A DNA stretch of 64,000 nt from Gammaproteobacteria bacterium (GTDB lineage Bacteria > Pseudomonadota > Gammaproteobacteria > GRL18), in assembly GCA_016744395.1 (NCBI GenBank), contig JADGEK010000013.1:1-64000 (forward strand), read 5' to 3'. The position numbers and the translations under genes are program-made. Under the pieces are notes generated by a model. The model had not been told where the DNA came from, ran no database searches, and was given only the letters and a program-made list of their open reading frames with translations. Below, in pieces: positions 37,809-45,740 of this stretch (the first letter of the stretch is position 1; every line of letters starts with the position of its first letter).

Positions 37809-37851
37809 AGTGTTTACATTACACTTACTAAGATAGTGTAATGTAAACACT
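37809..37851. promoter_or_regulatory. perfect 17-bp inverted-repeat operator upstream of the Nudix regulator
   Basis: AGTGTTTACATTACACT (37809-37825) and its exact reverse complement (37835-37851) are separated by 9 bases. Each arm is itself a partial palindrome (AGTGT-N7-ACACT), so two dimer sites spaced 26 bases centre to centre are possible. On the minus strand a TTTACA and a TGTAAT 18 bases apart fall inside the repeat and could be the -35/-10 elements. The element ends 19 bases before the regulator start, so bound protein would block transcription. Confidence 0.85.
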
Positions 37852-38013
37852 AAGTCAAGAGTTTTGTAATAAAATTGAGTTTTTCCTAATAGAGGTTAAA
37901 AACAGATTTTTATTCAATACGACTCAAATCAATATCACTTATGATATTTTTCATCTTGTGCCCATGACAGAAACCTTCAAAATCCCTCTTCTCAACATTG
38001 CATTAAAATAATA

Positions 38014-38031
38014 TTCAACTTTTTGGTTGAC
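38014..38031. promoter_or_regulatory. upstream ArsR-type operator, imperfect
   Basis: TTCAACTTTTTGGTTGAC has the same TTCAAC...GGTTGA half-sites as the perfect palindrome at 38054-38071, 40 bases away, and overlaps the -35 hexamer. Confidence 0.6.
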
Positions 38032-38055
38032 AATCAGTTAGTTTTTTAATATATT
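38027..38055 (+). promoter_or_regulatory. sigma-70 promoter of the ArsR-SRPBCC-ABM operon
   Basis: TTGACA and TATATT are separated by exactly 17 bases. The expected start point is about 38061-38063, at the ATG of the regulator, so the transcript is leaderless or nearly so. Confidence 0.7.
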
Positions 38056-38071
38056 CAACCATATGGTTGAA
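38054..38071. promoter_or_regulatory. perfect 18-bp palindrome overlapping the regulator start codon
   Basis: TTCAACCATATGGTTGAA is exactly self-complementary. The ATG of the ArsR-family gene is at its centre and the codons for Val-Glu complete the right arm. It is the likely autoregulatory operator. Confidence 0.8.
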
Positions 38072-38410
38072 CATGAAAGCGATAAAAATCTCACTCTACT
38101 GCTCAAAGCGATGAGTGACTCAACACGTCGGGCTCTTTTAACGCAACTTTGCCAGCAAGGTGCCAGTCGAGTAACAGACTTAGCGAACTATTACGATATG
38201 TCGCTAAATGCAATATCCAAACATATCAAAGTGCTGGAAAAAGCAGAACTTGTCACTCGTAAAACCATTGGCAGAACTCATTGGATTGAAGCCAACATAC
38301 AACAAATTAGTTTGGCTGAAAACTGGTTCAAAGAACTTAAATCAATCTGGGAATTACGCTTAGAAAAACTTGATGAAATAATGAAGAATGGAGGCCCCAA
38401 CAATGACTGA
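38063..38410 (+). CDS. ArsR-family (SdpR-like) transcriptional regulator
   Basis: A 115-residue winged-helix repressor: ALSD-like AMSDSTRRALLTQL, VTDLANYYDMSLNAISKHIKVLEKAELV (helix-turn-helix) and the wing RTHWIEAN. No Cys cluster for metals, so the ligand is not an obvious metal. It belongs to the ArsR type commonly paired with SRPBCC/AHSA1 genes. Its start codon is inside the palindromic operator and no Shine-Dalgarno precedes it. The end overlaps the next gene by 8 bases. Confidence 0.9.
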   Translation: MVEHESDKNLTLLLKAMSDSTRRALLTQLCQQGASRVTDLANYYDMSLNAISKHIKVLEKAELVTRKTIGRTHWIEANIQQISLAENWFKELKSIWELRLEKLDEIMKNGGPNND

Positions 38411-38834
38411 TCTGACCGTAAAAATAAGTAAAACAATCCATGCACCCATAGAAAAAGTTTTTGATGCATGGCTAAACCCCAAAATATTGTCATTATTTAT
38501 GATGCCAATGCCAGGCATGCCTGTGTCTGATGTAAATAATGATGCACGCGAAGGAGGTAACTTTACAATTACGATGCATGCTGGTGACAAGGCACTCCCA
38601 CATACAGGGACGTACTTAGAAATTAATCGCCCTGATAAGTTGGTTTTTACATGGGTATCTCACTGCTCAGTTGATGACAGCATAGTGACGTTGAATTTCA
38701 CTCGAACTGATGAAAATGAGACACATATTAGCTTGTCTCATATCAAATTTATTGATGAGAAAACACGTTCTGATCATGACGATGGTTGGAATCATATTTT
38801 AGATAAGTTAGATAATGTTGTATCAATTATTTAA
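38403..38834 (+). CDS. SRPBCC/AHSA1-domain protein
   Basis: A 143-residue START-like hydrophobic-pocket protein (KISKTIHAPIEKVFDAWLNP, GGNFTITMHAG, HTGTYLEINRPDKLVFTW, GWNHILDKL). AHSA1-type proteins next to ArsR regulators are widespread; their ligands are mostly unknown. The track starts at 38388, but ATG 38403 has GGAGG at 8 bases, inside the end of the regulator gene. Likely the regulated effector of the operon. Confidence 0.88.
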   Translation: MTDLTVKISKTIHAPIEKVFDAWLNPKILSLFMMPMPGMPVSDVNNDAREGGNFTITMHAGDKALPHTGTYLEINRPDKLVFTWVSHCSVDDSIVTLNFTRTDENETHISLSHIKFIDEKTRSDHDDGWNHILDKLDNVVSII

Positions 38835-38855
38835 AAATCCTTTAAGGAGAACAAA

Positions 38856-39137
38856 ATGACTCAAAATACAATCTTACATATCGGAACACTGCATGCAAAA
38901 CCAGAGTATAGAGAGAGTTTAATTGCCACTTTTGAAGGATTAAAACAAGCAGCAGGGTATATTTCTCATGAATGCTACAAAGACATTGACGACAAAAATA
39001 AATTAACTTTGGTTGAAGAATGGGAAAGCAAAGATGATCATGAGAACTTTGTTAAATCATTTTCAAAAGGAGAGATGGAGCAATGGTTAAATATGCTTTC
39101 CCAAGAAGGTGAAGACTCCTATTATGAGAAACTATGA
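38856..39137 (+). CDS. antibiotic-biosynthesis-monooxygenase (ABM) domain protein, YgiN-like
   Basis: A 93-residue dimeric ferredoxin-like fold protein (HIGTLHAKPEYRESLIATFEGL, GYISHECYKDIDDKNKLTLVEEWES, HENFVKSF). The family includes quinol monooxygenases and haem- or quinone-handling enzymes that need no cofactor. AAGGAGA lies 7 bases upstream. It is 21 bases after the SRPBCC gene, so third in the operon. Substrate unknown; a small cassette against a quinone-like or aromatic compound is one guess. Confidence 0.82.
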   Translation: MTQNTILHIGTLHAKPEYRESLIATFEGLKQAAGYISHECYKDIDDKNKLTLVEEWESKDDHENFVKSFSKGEMEQWLNMLSQEGEDSYYEKL

Positions 39138-39259
39138 ATAAATTATTTATAGTCTGGCAATGTAAGGGAGACTAAGACTAAGAGCAAGCCAATAAGATGA
39201 AAGTTGTCAATGCGCTTTATATAAGAAGATGGAGCAAGTTCACAATTATCAGTTGTTAA

Positions 39260-39278
39260 CAAGAATGATTCTTATTAC
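39260..39278. promoter_or_regulatory. possible Fur-like dyad upstream of the di-haem peroxidase
   Basis: AAGAATGATTCTT is an exact dyad around one central base, in a context (AACAAGAATGATTCTTATTAC) resembling degenerate Fur boxes. It sits about 40 bases before the peroxidase start. Weak evidence. Confidence 0.3.
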
Positions 39279-39316
39279 AATACCCTTAATTGAATTAATA
39301 CCTTTTAAGGAAGTAT

Positions 39317-40465
39317 ATGAAAAGGCACGTGCTCTTATTTCTACTCTGCTCACAAAGTTTGTTTAATGTGGTAGTTGCCTCGCCAGCGAGTCAAACAATC
39401 GAACATTTAGGGAAAATGTTGTATTTTGACCCCAATTTATCATTTCAACGGACACAATCCTGTTCTACATGCCATTCTCCTGACTTGGGTTTTGTTGATC
39501 CTCGAGAAAATGGTGTAAAAAAAATGGCTTCCCTTGGTGATGATGGCCATTCCATTGGCGATAGAAATGCACCCACGGCATCCTATGCCCGTTTTATCCC
39601 TGATTTTCATCGAACTAAAAGTGGTCAATACGTTGGCGGGCAGTTTCATGATGGACGTGAAAAGGACTTAAAAGGTCAGGCTGGAGGACCACCTCTGAAT
39701 CCAGGTGAGATGGCAATGCCTGATAAAAAATCAGTGGTGACAAGGCTACAAGAAAACTCAAGCTATCAAATCTTGTTTAAAAAACACTATGGCGATAGCA
39801 TCTTTGATAATACTGACAAGGCTTATTTGGCAATGACTCAAAGCATTGAGGCCTTTGAAAAGACTGATTTCTTTGCCCCTTTTGATTCAAAATACGATCA
39901 CTATATTAAAGGTGAATATCAGCTAACCACTCAGGAAGATCTGGGTATGACCTTATTTTTCTCAAAGCAGTTCACCAATTGTAATATCTGTCACCAACTC
40001 AATAAATTGCCTTCTTCAGAATTCGAAACCTTTAGTAATTACGAATACCACAATATTGGTACACCTGTTAACACTCAATTAAGAACTGCAAATGGCTTGG
40101 GTCAGCAACATATTGATCATGGCCTGCTTGAAAACCCTCGGGTTCAAGATGTGAAACAAGATGGAAAAATTAAGGTGCCAACCCTGAGAAATATAGCCAT
40201 TACTGGACCTTATATGCACAATGGTGTGTTTAAAGATTTACGCACAGTCATTCTCTTTTACAATAAATACAATAGCAAAAACTCTAAACGTCAAATTAAC
40301 CCTGAGACAGGTGAAAATTGGCAGAAACCAGAAGTCACCGAGAACCTATCAATGAAGGAACTTAAAACAGGTCCAGCATTGGATGATAAGCGTATTAATG
40401 CCCTGGTTGCTTTTCTAAAAACATTAACCGATAAGCGTTATGAACACTTATTAGAGGCCAACTGA
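39317..40465 (+). CDS. periplasmic di-haem cytochrome c peroxidase / MauG-family protein
   Basis: A 382-residue protein with a signal peptide (HVLLFLLCSQSLFNVVVASPA). Two haem c sites are seen: CSTCH (~residue 52) and CNICH (~225). Motifs LGKMLYFDPNLSFQRTQSC, NAPTASY, FHDGREKDLKGQAGGPPLNP and VPTLRNIAITGPYMHNGVF are typical of the CCP/MauG superfamily. CCPs detoxify hydrogen peroxide with electrons from cytochrome c; MauG relatives oxidise other proteins. Which applies is not decided here. AAGGAAG lies 6 bases upstream. Probably transcribed separately from the ABM gene (180-base gap). Confidence 0.9.
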   Translation: MKRHVLLFLLCSQSLFNVVVASPASQTIEHLGKMLYFDPNLSFQRTQSCSTCHSPDLGFVDPRENGVKKMASLGDDGHSIGDRNAPTASYARFIPDFHRTKSGQYVGGQFHDGREKDLKGQAGGPPLNPGEMAMPDKKSVVTRLQENSSYQILFKKHYGDSIFDNTDKAYLAMTQSIEAFEKTDFFAPFDSKYDHYIKGEYQLTTQEDLGMTLFFSKQFTNCNICHQLNKLPSSEFETFSNYEYHNIGTPVNTQLRTANGLGQQHIDHGLLENPRVQDVKQDGKIKVPTLRNIAITGPYMHNGVFKDLRTVILFYNKYNSKNSKRQINPETGENWQKPEVTENLSMKELKTGPALDDKRINALVAFLKTLTDKRYEHLLEAN

Positions 40466-40663
40466 AAATATTTCAAACATCACTTAAGCTCACAACTTAT
40501 TTTGTCAACCAACGATATTCGATGGGTATTAAGCATTCGTTCAAATTAGATGTTTTGTGCAAGTCATGTCCAGATAGAGCTGGGTTATTAAACAGCCTAT
40601 TCAAATAATAACCCATCCGTTATTTCTAGTGATTATTTTTGACTCATCTTCTAGAGTGAGCCT

Positions 40664-41206
40664 TTACTGTTGTCTGGGAGCATAACCCTGTCCAGAATTA
40701 TATGGATTTCCGCGATAGCCATTACCTGGATAAGGGTATGGATTTCCTTGATAAGGAGGATAACCATAAGCATTACCTTGATAAGGATTAGCATAGCCAG
40801 GATTATTATAAGATCTATTGTAATTTCGGTTATTACTCCATGGCATTCCGCTTCTGCCACTCCAGGGCATTTTTCCATTTCCATCACTCCAGGGCATACT
40901 ATTACCTCCTCCCCAAGGCATTCCGTTACCACCCCATTTATTAGAATCCCAGTCTCTCCAGGCACTACTGCCTTTATCCCAGAATGGGTTATCACTGCCC
41001 CATGGCGCATTAGAGCTACTCCATGGCATACCATTACTGCCTCTATCACTGGAAGAATTATTTTGTCCCCAAGGTGTGTCACTCCAATCATTATCATTCG
41101 ATGTGCCATAGGCATAATTGTTATTATTATACTGGTCATTAGCAAAACTGGATATTGAAGCAAATAACAATGAAGCCCAAAGAATAAGTTGGGGTAGATT
41201 TTTCAT
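40664..41206 (-). CDS. secreted Trp/Pro/Gly/Asn-rich repeat protein (sulfur-globule-protein-like composition)
   Basis: The track starts at 41242, but ATG 41206 (MKNLPQLILWASLLFASISSFA) has AGGAG 5 bases upstream and encodes a signal peptide. The mature ~160 residues contain repeated (G/S/K/A)(M/A)PW(S/G)xx units, e.g. GMPWSSS, APWGSD, GMPWGGG, SMPWSDG, KMPWSGR, GMPWSNN, then Tyr/Pro/Asn/Gly repeats (NPYQGNAYGYPPYQGNPYPYPGNG). No Cys. Composition and secretion resemble sulfur globule envelope proteins of sulfur oxidisers, but other structural matrix proteins look similar. The other long ORFs over this region are repeat shadows. Confidence 0.7.
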   Translation of the reverse strand: MKNLPQLILWASLLFASISSFANDQYNNNNYAYGTSNDNDWSDTPWGQNNSSSDRGSNGMPWSSSNAPWGSDNPFWDKGSSAWRDWDSNKWGGNGMPWGGGNSMPWSDGNGKMPWSGRSGMPWSNNRNYNRSYNNPGYANPYQGNAYGYPPYQGNPYPYPGNGYRGNPYNSGQGYAPRQQ

Positions 41207-41368
41207 AAAAACTCCTGTCTGTGTTTTATTATCATAGTACATTTATTATTAATTTTTTATCATAAGCCATATTCTGTGAAAAATGATTATGACTGCCTAT
41301 GGTGTATCCCAATTATATTAACAATTCAAGAAACTCTTTAAATGGAAATTCAATTATTTCCCAGCTCC

Positions 41369-43450
41369 TTAAACCTTAAATTGCTTAATTTGCTCATCCA
41401 ATTCAACCGCCAGTTTATGAAGGTCTTCACCTGCGACATGAATATGATTTGCCCCATCATTTAACAAATCAATGACATGAACACTCTGAGCCACACTTTC
41501 TTCAAGATTTTTTACTTCAATCGACTCTCCTTGAGTGTTTGTCGAAATATCATCATTCATACTACTAATGACAGTAATCGAACGAACCACTTCATCTAAT
41601 ACATCAGAAACGGCTTGAGTTTTGTCCACACTGAGTTCTGCATTGGGAAGACTCTTTTCAATTGCAGCAACCGATTTAGCCGATGAAGCTTGTAATTTAT
41701 CAATACTTTGTTGAATATCTATGGTCGCCCCCTGAGTTCTTTGTGCCAAGGTTCTGACTTCATCAGCAACCACAGCAAATCCCCTGCCTTGTTCACCAGC
41801 ACGAGCCGCTTCTATTGCAGCATTTAAAGCAAGAAGATTGGTTTGTTCTGCAACATCCTTAATCACTGAAAGAACTTCGCTGATACTCTCACTGTCCTGC
41901 TCTAAAGTCTTTATAACTTCGGCAGAACGTCTAACATCCGCAGCCAGAGCATTAATACTTTCAACAGAATTCTTAACAGCCTTCTTTCCTAATAATGCTG
42001 CATCATTTGCATCTTTTGCTTGTGTGGCCGCTAAAACTGAATTGTCAGTCACCATATTCACTGTTTCACGAATACCACGCATTGATTGATTGAGTTTTTC
42101 AGTACTGAGCTTTTGCAGTTTAGCAGCATCATTTGATAAGTCAGTCACCATCCCTAATTCTTGCGAGTCTTCTTTAATCTTTATGACTGACTGTGTCACA
42201 TTGAGTATCAACTGTTGAAACTTTTCCAGCATAGAATTATATGCTTTTGCGATATGGCTTAATTCATCATCCTTATCATCATCCAGTCTTAAAGATAAAT
42301 CATTATTATTCTGTGATAGTACTATCGTCTGTTCAATTTTGCTTAAGCGATTGACGATCTTTTGCACTATAAAAAAGCCAAAAATACCTAAAAGCAATGA
42401 AAATACAATCAAACTAATAGAACGCAATAATAAACCATTATTATCAGAATGATTAATTTCTGCATGCATTAAAGTATCGGCACTGATAGCATCATTTAGA
42501 GCCAAAATACTATTAATAGCCTGAGTTGATTTTTCTATCCATTCACTGCTGTTGTAAGGGTATTGACCTGTATCCTTTTCAGCATAAATGGCCTGACGAA
42601 TTTGTTGAAACTCCTGCCTGAAGATTTGATGCATTTTTGCTAATTGTTGAGCAAAATTATCCGTTTTATCTCGATCAAATACCTGGTGATGATTGGCAAA
42701 TATCCTGGCAGCACTTTTTTCGAGTAAATTTAAATTAATCTCAACAATCGAACGGTAAGCCATTAGATTTAGATATGTTTCCTGGGTCATAGCAGTTTTT
42801 TCAGCTAGAACAGAACCTAATTTTGCCCGTTCAAGCCCTGCATATTCTGAAGCCATCCACACAGCCTGCTTAAAAATAAGACTATTAATTCGGCCCAATT
42901 CATTGTCATTTTCATTAACAAACACCGTTAAGCGCATTTCTGCTTCAATATTAATTAAATCTGTAGCAGATTTAAGCCATTCCTTATTTTGTATCAATGG
43001 ATTACCATCAGATACTAGCGCATCAATTATATTGCGGTTTTGTAAAAAAGTAGCTCTGATATTTTTACTTGCCTCCGTAACTTGAGAGAAAACAGGGCTG
43101 ACAATACCAATACCGATTATTTGTTCAGAAAATGCCAAAGCTTTGTTTAAAGATTCATCCCCTTGTTTGCGCTGCGATTGAATTTTATCTCGCAAGGCTT
43201 GAGGAATCAGTTCTTTGTTTTTTGCTTTTGAAATGAGTGCGTTTGAAATACCTCGTTCAATCGCTTGATGAGCAGCAGCTTTTAATAAATAATCAGACAT
43301 TTTATTAGCCAGCGACAAGTGTTCAGAGCTCAGAGTATTCTTCCAATAAACAGTAATACTGACATAAGAAGTATTTACAACAAGTATCAATACAAGCAAA
43401 CTAAACAGCAGAACCAACCTGTATTTAATTTTCTCTGGTAATATATTCAT
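41369..43450 (-). CDS. methyl-accepting chemotaxis protein with NIT-like periplasmic sensor
   Basis: A 693-residue receptor. TM1 is at residues ~10-30, followed by a long helical periplasmic region (~35-340) with [15 protein letters not shown], resembling the ERG-S motif of nitrate/nitrite-sensing NIT domains. TM2 is at ~345-370 ([18 protein letters not shown]), then HAMP, then the signalling domain with the hairpin tip [38 protein letters not shown]. No C-terminal CheR-docking pentapeptide. A nitrate ligand would fit the nas genes in this window but is an inference. Confidence 0.9.
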   Translation of the reverse strand: MNILPEKIKYRLVLLFSLLVLILVVNTSYVSITVYWKNTLSSEHLSLANKMSDYLLKAAAHQAIERGISNALISKAKNKELIPQALRDKIQSQRKQGDESLNKALAFSEQIIGIGIVSPVFSQVTEASKNIRATFLQNRNIIDALVSDGNPLIQNKEWLKSATDLINIEAEMRLTVFVNENDNELGRINSLIFKQAVWMASEYAGLERAKLGSVLAEKTAMTQETYLNLMAYRSIVEINLNLLEKSAARIFANHHQVFDRDKTDNFAQQLAKMHQIFRQEFQQIRQAIYAEKDTGQYPYNSSEWIEKSTQAINSILALNDAISADTLMHAEINHSDNNGLLLRSISLIVFSLLLGIFGFFIVQKIVNRLSKIEQTIVLSQNNNDLSLRLDDDKDDELSHIAKAYNSMLEKFQQLILNVTQSVIKIKEDSQELGMVTDLSNDAAKLQKLSTEKLNQSMRGIRETVNMVTDNSVLAATQAKDANDAALLGKKAVKNSVESINALAADVRRSAEVIKTLEQDSESISEVLSVIKDVAEQTNLLALNAAIEAARAGEQGRGFAVVADEVRTLAQRTQGATIDIQQSIDKLQASSAKSVAAIEKSLPNAELSVDKTQAVSDVLDEVVRSITVISSMNDDISTNTQGESIEVKNLEESVAQSVHVIDLLNDGANHIHVAGEDLHKLAVELDEQIKQFKV

Positions 43451-43993
43451 TTGAAACCCACATTATTTAGTCACCACACACAGCCGATAGCATTAATATC
43501 AAAAGTATAGATAATGACATTAGCCTATAAAGACATTCTTTGTGCACAAGATATATAGAATGTAACGGTTAATAATTAGAAATCTTTAATTCCTATTAAA
43601 GAATAGCTCAATTTAACTATTATTATAAGCAATCGACTGAATTCACCCCATTTATTGAATGAAAATTTATAAATTATTAATATCATAGAAAGTAGAGTAC
43701 CGAAAAACAGACACCCAGCCGCCTAAATTTGAGGTGCATTGGTTAAATGTGACTCTTTCAAATAGTGTACTAACTCCCAAAGATGGGCACTAGGCTGAAA
43801 TAACAGAAAATGGGAAACAACATTATTGATAATATTTTTAAGGTATTTTATTTACCTGATAATCTTAATCAAGATGTGATTCAAGCATTATATCTTGATG
43901 ATATTTGTGGCTAGTTTATTCCTAAAACAAGAAAAAAATCTCCATAAACTATAAAGTTGAGATTCATTAAACGTATTATGAGTACTCTTTCAT
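43451..43993. other. 543-base gap with possible gene remnant
   Basis: Mostly AT-rich. A central patch (about 43700-43915) has higher GC and contains a 34-codon ORF (ATG at about 43811, MGNNIIDNIFKVFYLPDNL...) that stops at TAG. It has no Shine-Dalgarno and no recognised family. It could be the decayed edge of a mobile element or a lost gene. No inverted terminal repeats were found. Confidence 0.3.
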
Positions 43994-44329
43994 TTAGATA
44001 ATGTGATCGACTAAAAAAGCGGATGAGCGAATACCAACACTGCCCTTTTTCACCCATAAAATTACCATTGAAATATCTTCGCCCATACTATTAACAATAT
44101 TGGGTAGCTTTTCAGCAAAACTGATGTCTTTATTTCTAAATTCATAAAAAGATGAATTGCTACTAAAGATTTCAGTCAACAAGATAACTTTTTCCTGATC
44201 ATGAGGATGTTGTCTTAAAGAACCAGAAAAAGAAACATGAGTTTTTTTGATTTCAGCAATATCAACAGGGTGTTGATATTTTTGTAGTTCAAGTTTTTTT
44301 GCTTGCGTTAAAAAGTGTATTGTTGTCAT
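43994..44329 (-). CDS. small protein of unknown function
   Basis: A 111-residue soluble protein (MTTIHFLTQAKKLELQKYQHPVDIAEIKKTHVSFSG...). It has alternating charged and beta-like segments (HDQEKVILLTEIFSS; DISMVILWVKKGSVGIRSSAFLVDHII) and no Cys or signal peptide. I recognise no family. It lies downstream of glcF on the same strand with a 165-base gap. Coding is plausible from length and from codon use like its neighbours. Confidence 0.5.
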   Translation of the reverse strand: MTTIHFLTQAKKLELQKYQHPVDIAEIKKTHVSFSGSLRQHPHDQEKVILLTEIFSSNSSFYEFRNKDISFAEKLPNIVNSMGEDISMVILWVKKGSVGIRSSAFLVDHII

Positions 44330-44494
44330 AGTATTATTAAGTCATATTTTTTTTGGTAGTAATGAAACTCATATTATAATCGAGAGCAATAAATTCTTAA
44401 AGTGGTATTGGACCTACGGAAGATAATTTACTGGTTTATGAACAAATACAAATAGTTTTACTAAAATGTGTCTTTTTCAATATGACTATCTCAG

Positions 44495-45715
44495 TCAATG
44501 GATTAATTGCAGCCAATGGATAACTGGAATTTTTGATTTAGTTTGCAGGTGATGTAAACAACCAATATTGGCTGTAGCAATAACATCTGCATTGTTGTTT
44601 TGCAGATGATCTAATTTTTTATCTCTCAATTGCTCAGATATTTCAGGGTTTAATATGGAGTAACTGCCCGCTGAACCACAACATAAATGTTTGTCCTGAA
44701 CAGGCGATAAATTTGCCCCGAGTGATGCCAGTATTTGCTCAACAATTTCTGGTAAATGCTGGGCATGTTGCAAACTGCATGGAGGATGGTAGGCAATATT
44801 TTTATATTTTGAATCTAATGTCAGTGGTGATAAATCTTCTTGGCTTAAAATCTGGCTAATGTCCTTGGTCACTGCTGCGACTCTGACTGCTTTTTCATAG
44901 TAAACGGATTCTTTGCCCAGGTATTTTTCAACTAAACGTGGATAGTCTTTAACCATAGCACCACAGCCACTGGCATTACTGATAATGACTTCAATGCCTT
45001 GTTCAATAGATTCAGACCATGAGTCTATATTCTTTTTTAAAAATTCGATGGTTTGCGGTTCTGCTTGTAAATGATGTGTCATAGCACCACAACAGCCTGG
45101 ATCATTTTCATCAATTAACTCAATGCCTAATTTGTCCAGTACTTGACTGGTTTTCTGATGAATATCAGGACTAATGGCTTTATGTACACAGCCATATAAC
45201 AACAGCATTTTTCGTGAACGAGTCTGAGGTTCAAAATATAGCGTTTGTTTATGGTCTTTAGGTAATAATCTAGCAAGCTTATCAGGTAAGAAGGCACTCA
45301 TTGAGACCCCCAGACTGACAAAAAAGTTAAAACGCTTCGGGTATGGCATCACATTTAAAATCAATTGGCGTAATATTTTTTTCCGCCAGGGTAATTCAAC
45401 CTCTTTGACGGCCAGAGTCTGACCAATTTCTAATAAATGATGATATTGAACACCTGAGGGACAGGTCGTTTCACAGTTCAAACAATTTAGGCAGTTATCT
45501 AAATGCTGTTTCGTTTTTTCTGTAGGCTGTTTCCCTTCAAGTATTTGTTTAATTAAATAAATGCGCCCTCGGGGACCATCTAATTCATCACCTAATAATT
45601 GATAAGTTGGGCAAGTGGCATTACAAAAACCACAGTGGACACAAGAGCGTAATATATCATTCGCTTGTTGTCCCAGATGAGTTTTTTTATAAGATTCTAT
45701 TATATTTGTTTGCAT
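44495..45715 (-). CDS. glcF: glycolate dehydrogenase iron-sulfur subunit GlcF
   Basis: Transfers electrons from the flavin subunits to the quinone pool. Two [4Fe-4S] motifs, CVHCGFCNATCPTY and CLNCLNCETTCPSG, are followed by two CCG domains (DPGCCGAMTHH and HLCCGSAGSYSILNPE). The 406-residue length matches E. coli GlcF. It is the third gene of glcD-glcE-glcF, 25 bases after glcE. Confidence 0.95.
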   Translation of the reverse strand: MQTNIIESYKKTHLGQQANDILRSCVHCGFCNATCPTYQLLGDELDGPRGRIYLIKQILEGKQPTEKTKQHLDNCLNCLNCETTCPSGVQYHHLLEIGQTLAVKEVELPWRKKILRQLILNVMPYPKRFNFFVSLGVSMSAFLPDKLARLLPKDHKQTLYFEPQTRSRKMLLLYGCVHKAISPDIHQKTSQVLDKLGIELIDENDPGCCGAMTHHLQAEPQTIEFLKKNIDSWSESIEQGIEVIISNASGCGAMVKDYPRLVEKYLGKESVYYEKAVRVAAVTKDISQILSQEDLSPLTLDSKYKNIAYHPPCSLQHAQHLPEIVEQILASLGANLSPVQDKHLCCGSAGSYSILNPEISEQLRDKKLDHLQNNNADVIATANIGCLHHLQTKSKIPVIHWLQLIH

Positions 45716-45740
45716 ACAGTGCTGGTTTAAAATGAATTAA

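Noticed and set aside
40651-41163. 170-residue minus-strand and 162-residue plus-strand ORFs over the repeat protein
   Set aside because: Out-of-frame shadows of the MPW-repeat gene; their low-complexity Ile/Val/Thr content comes from the DNA repeat.
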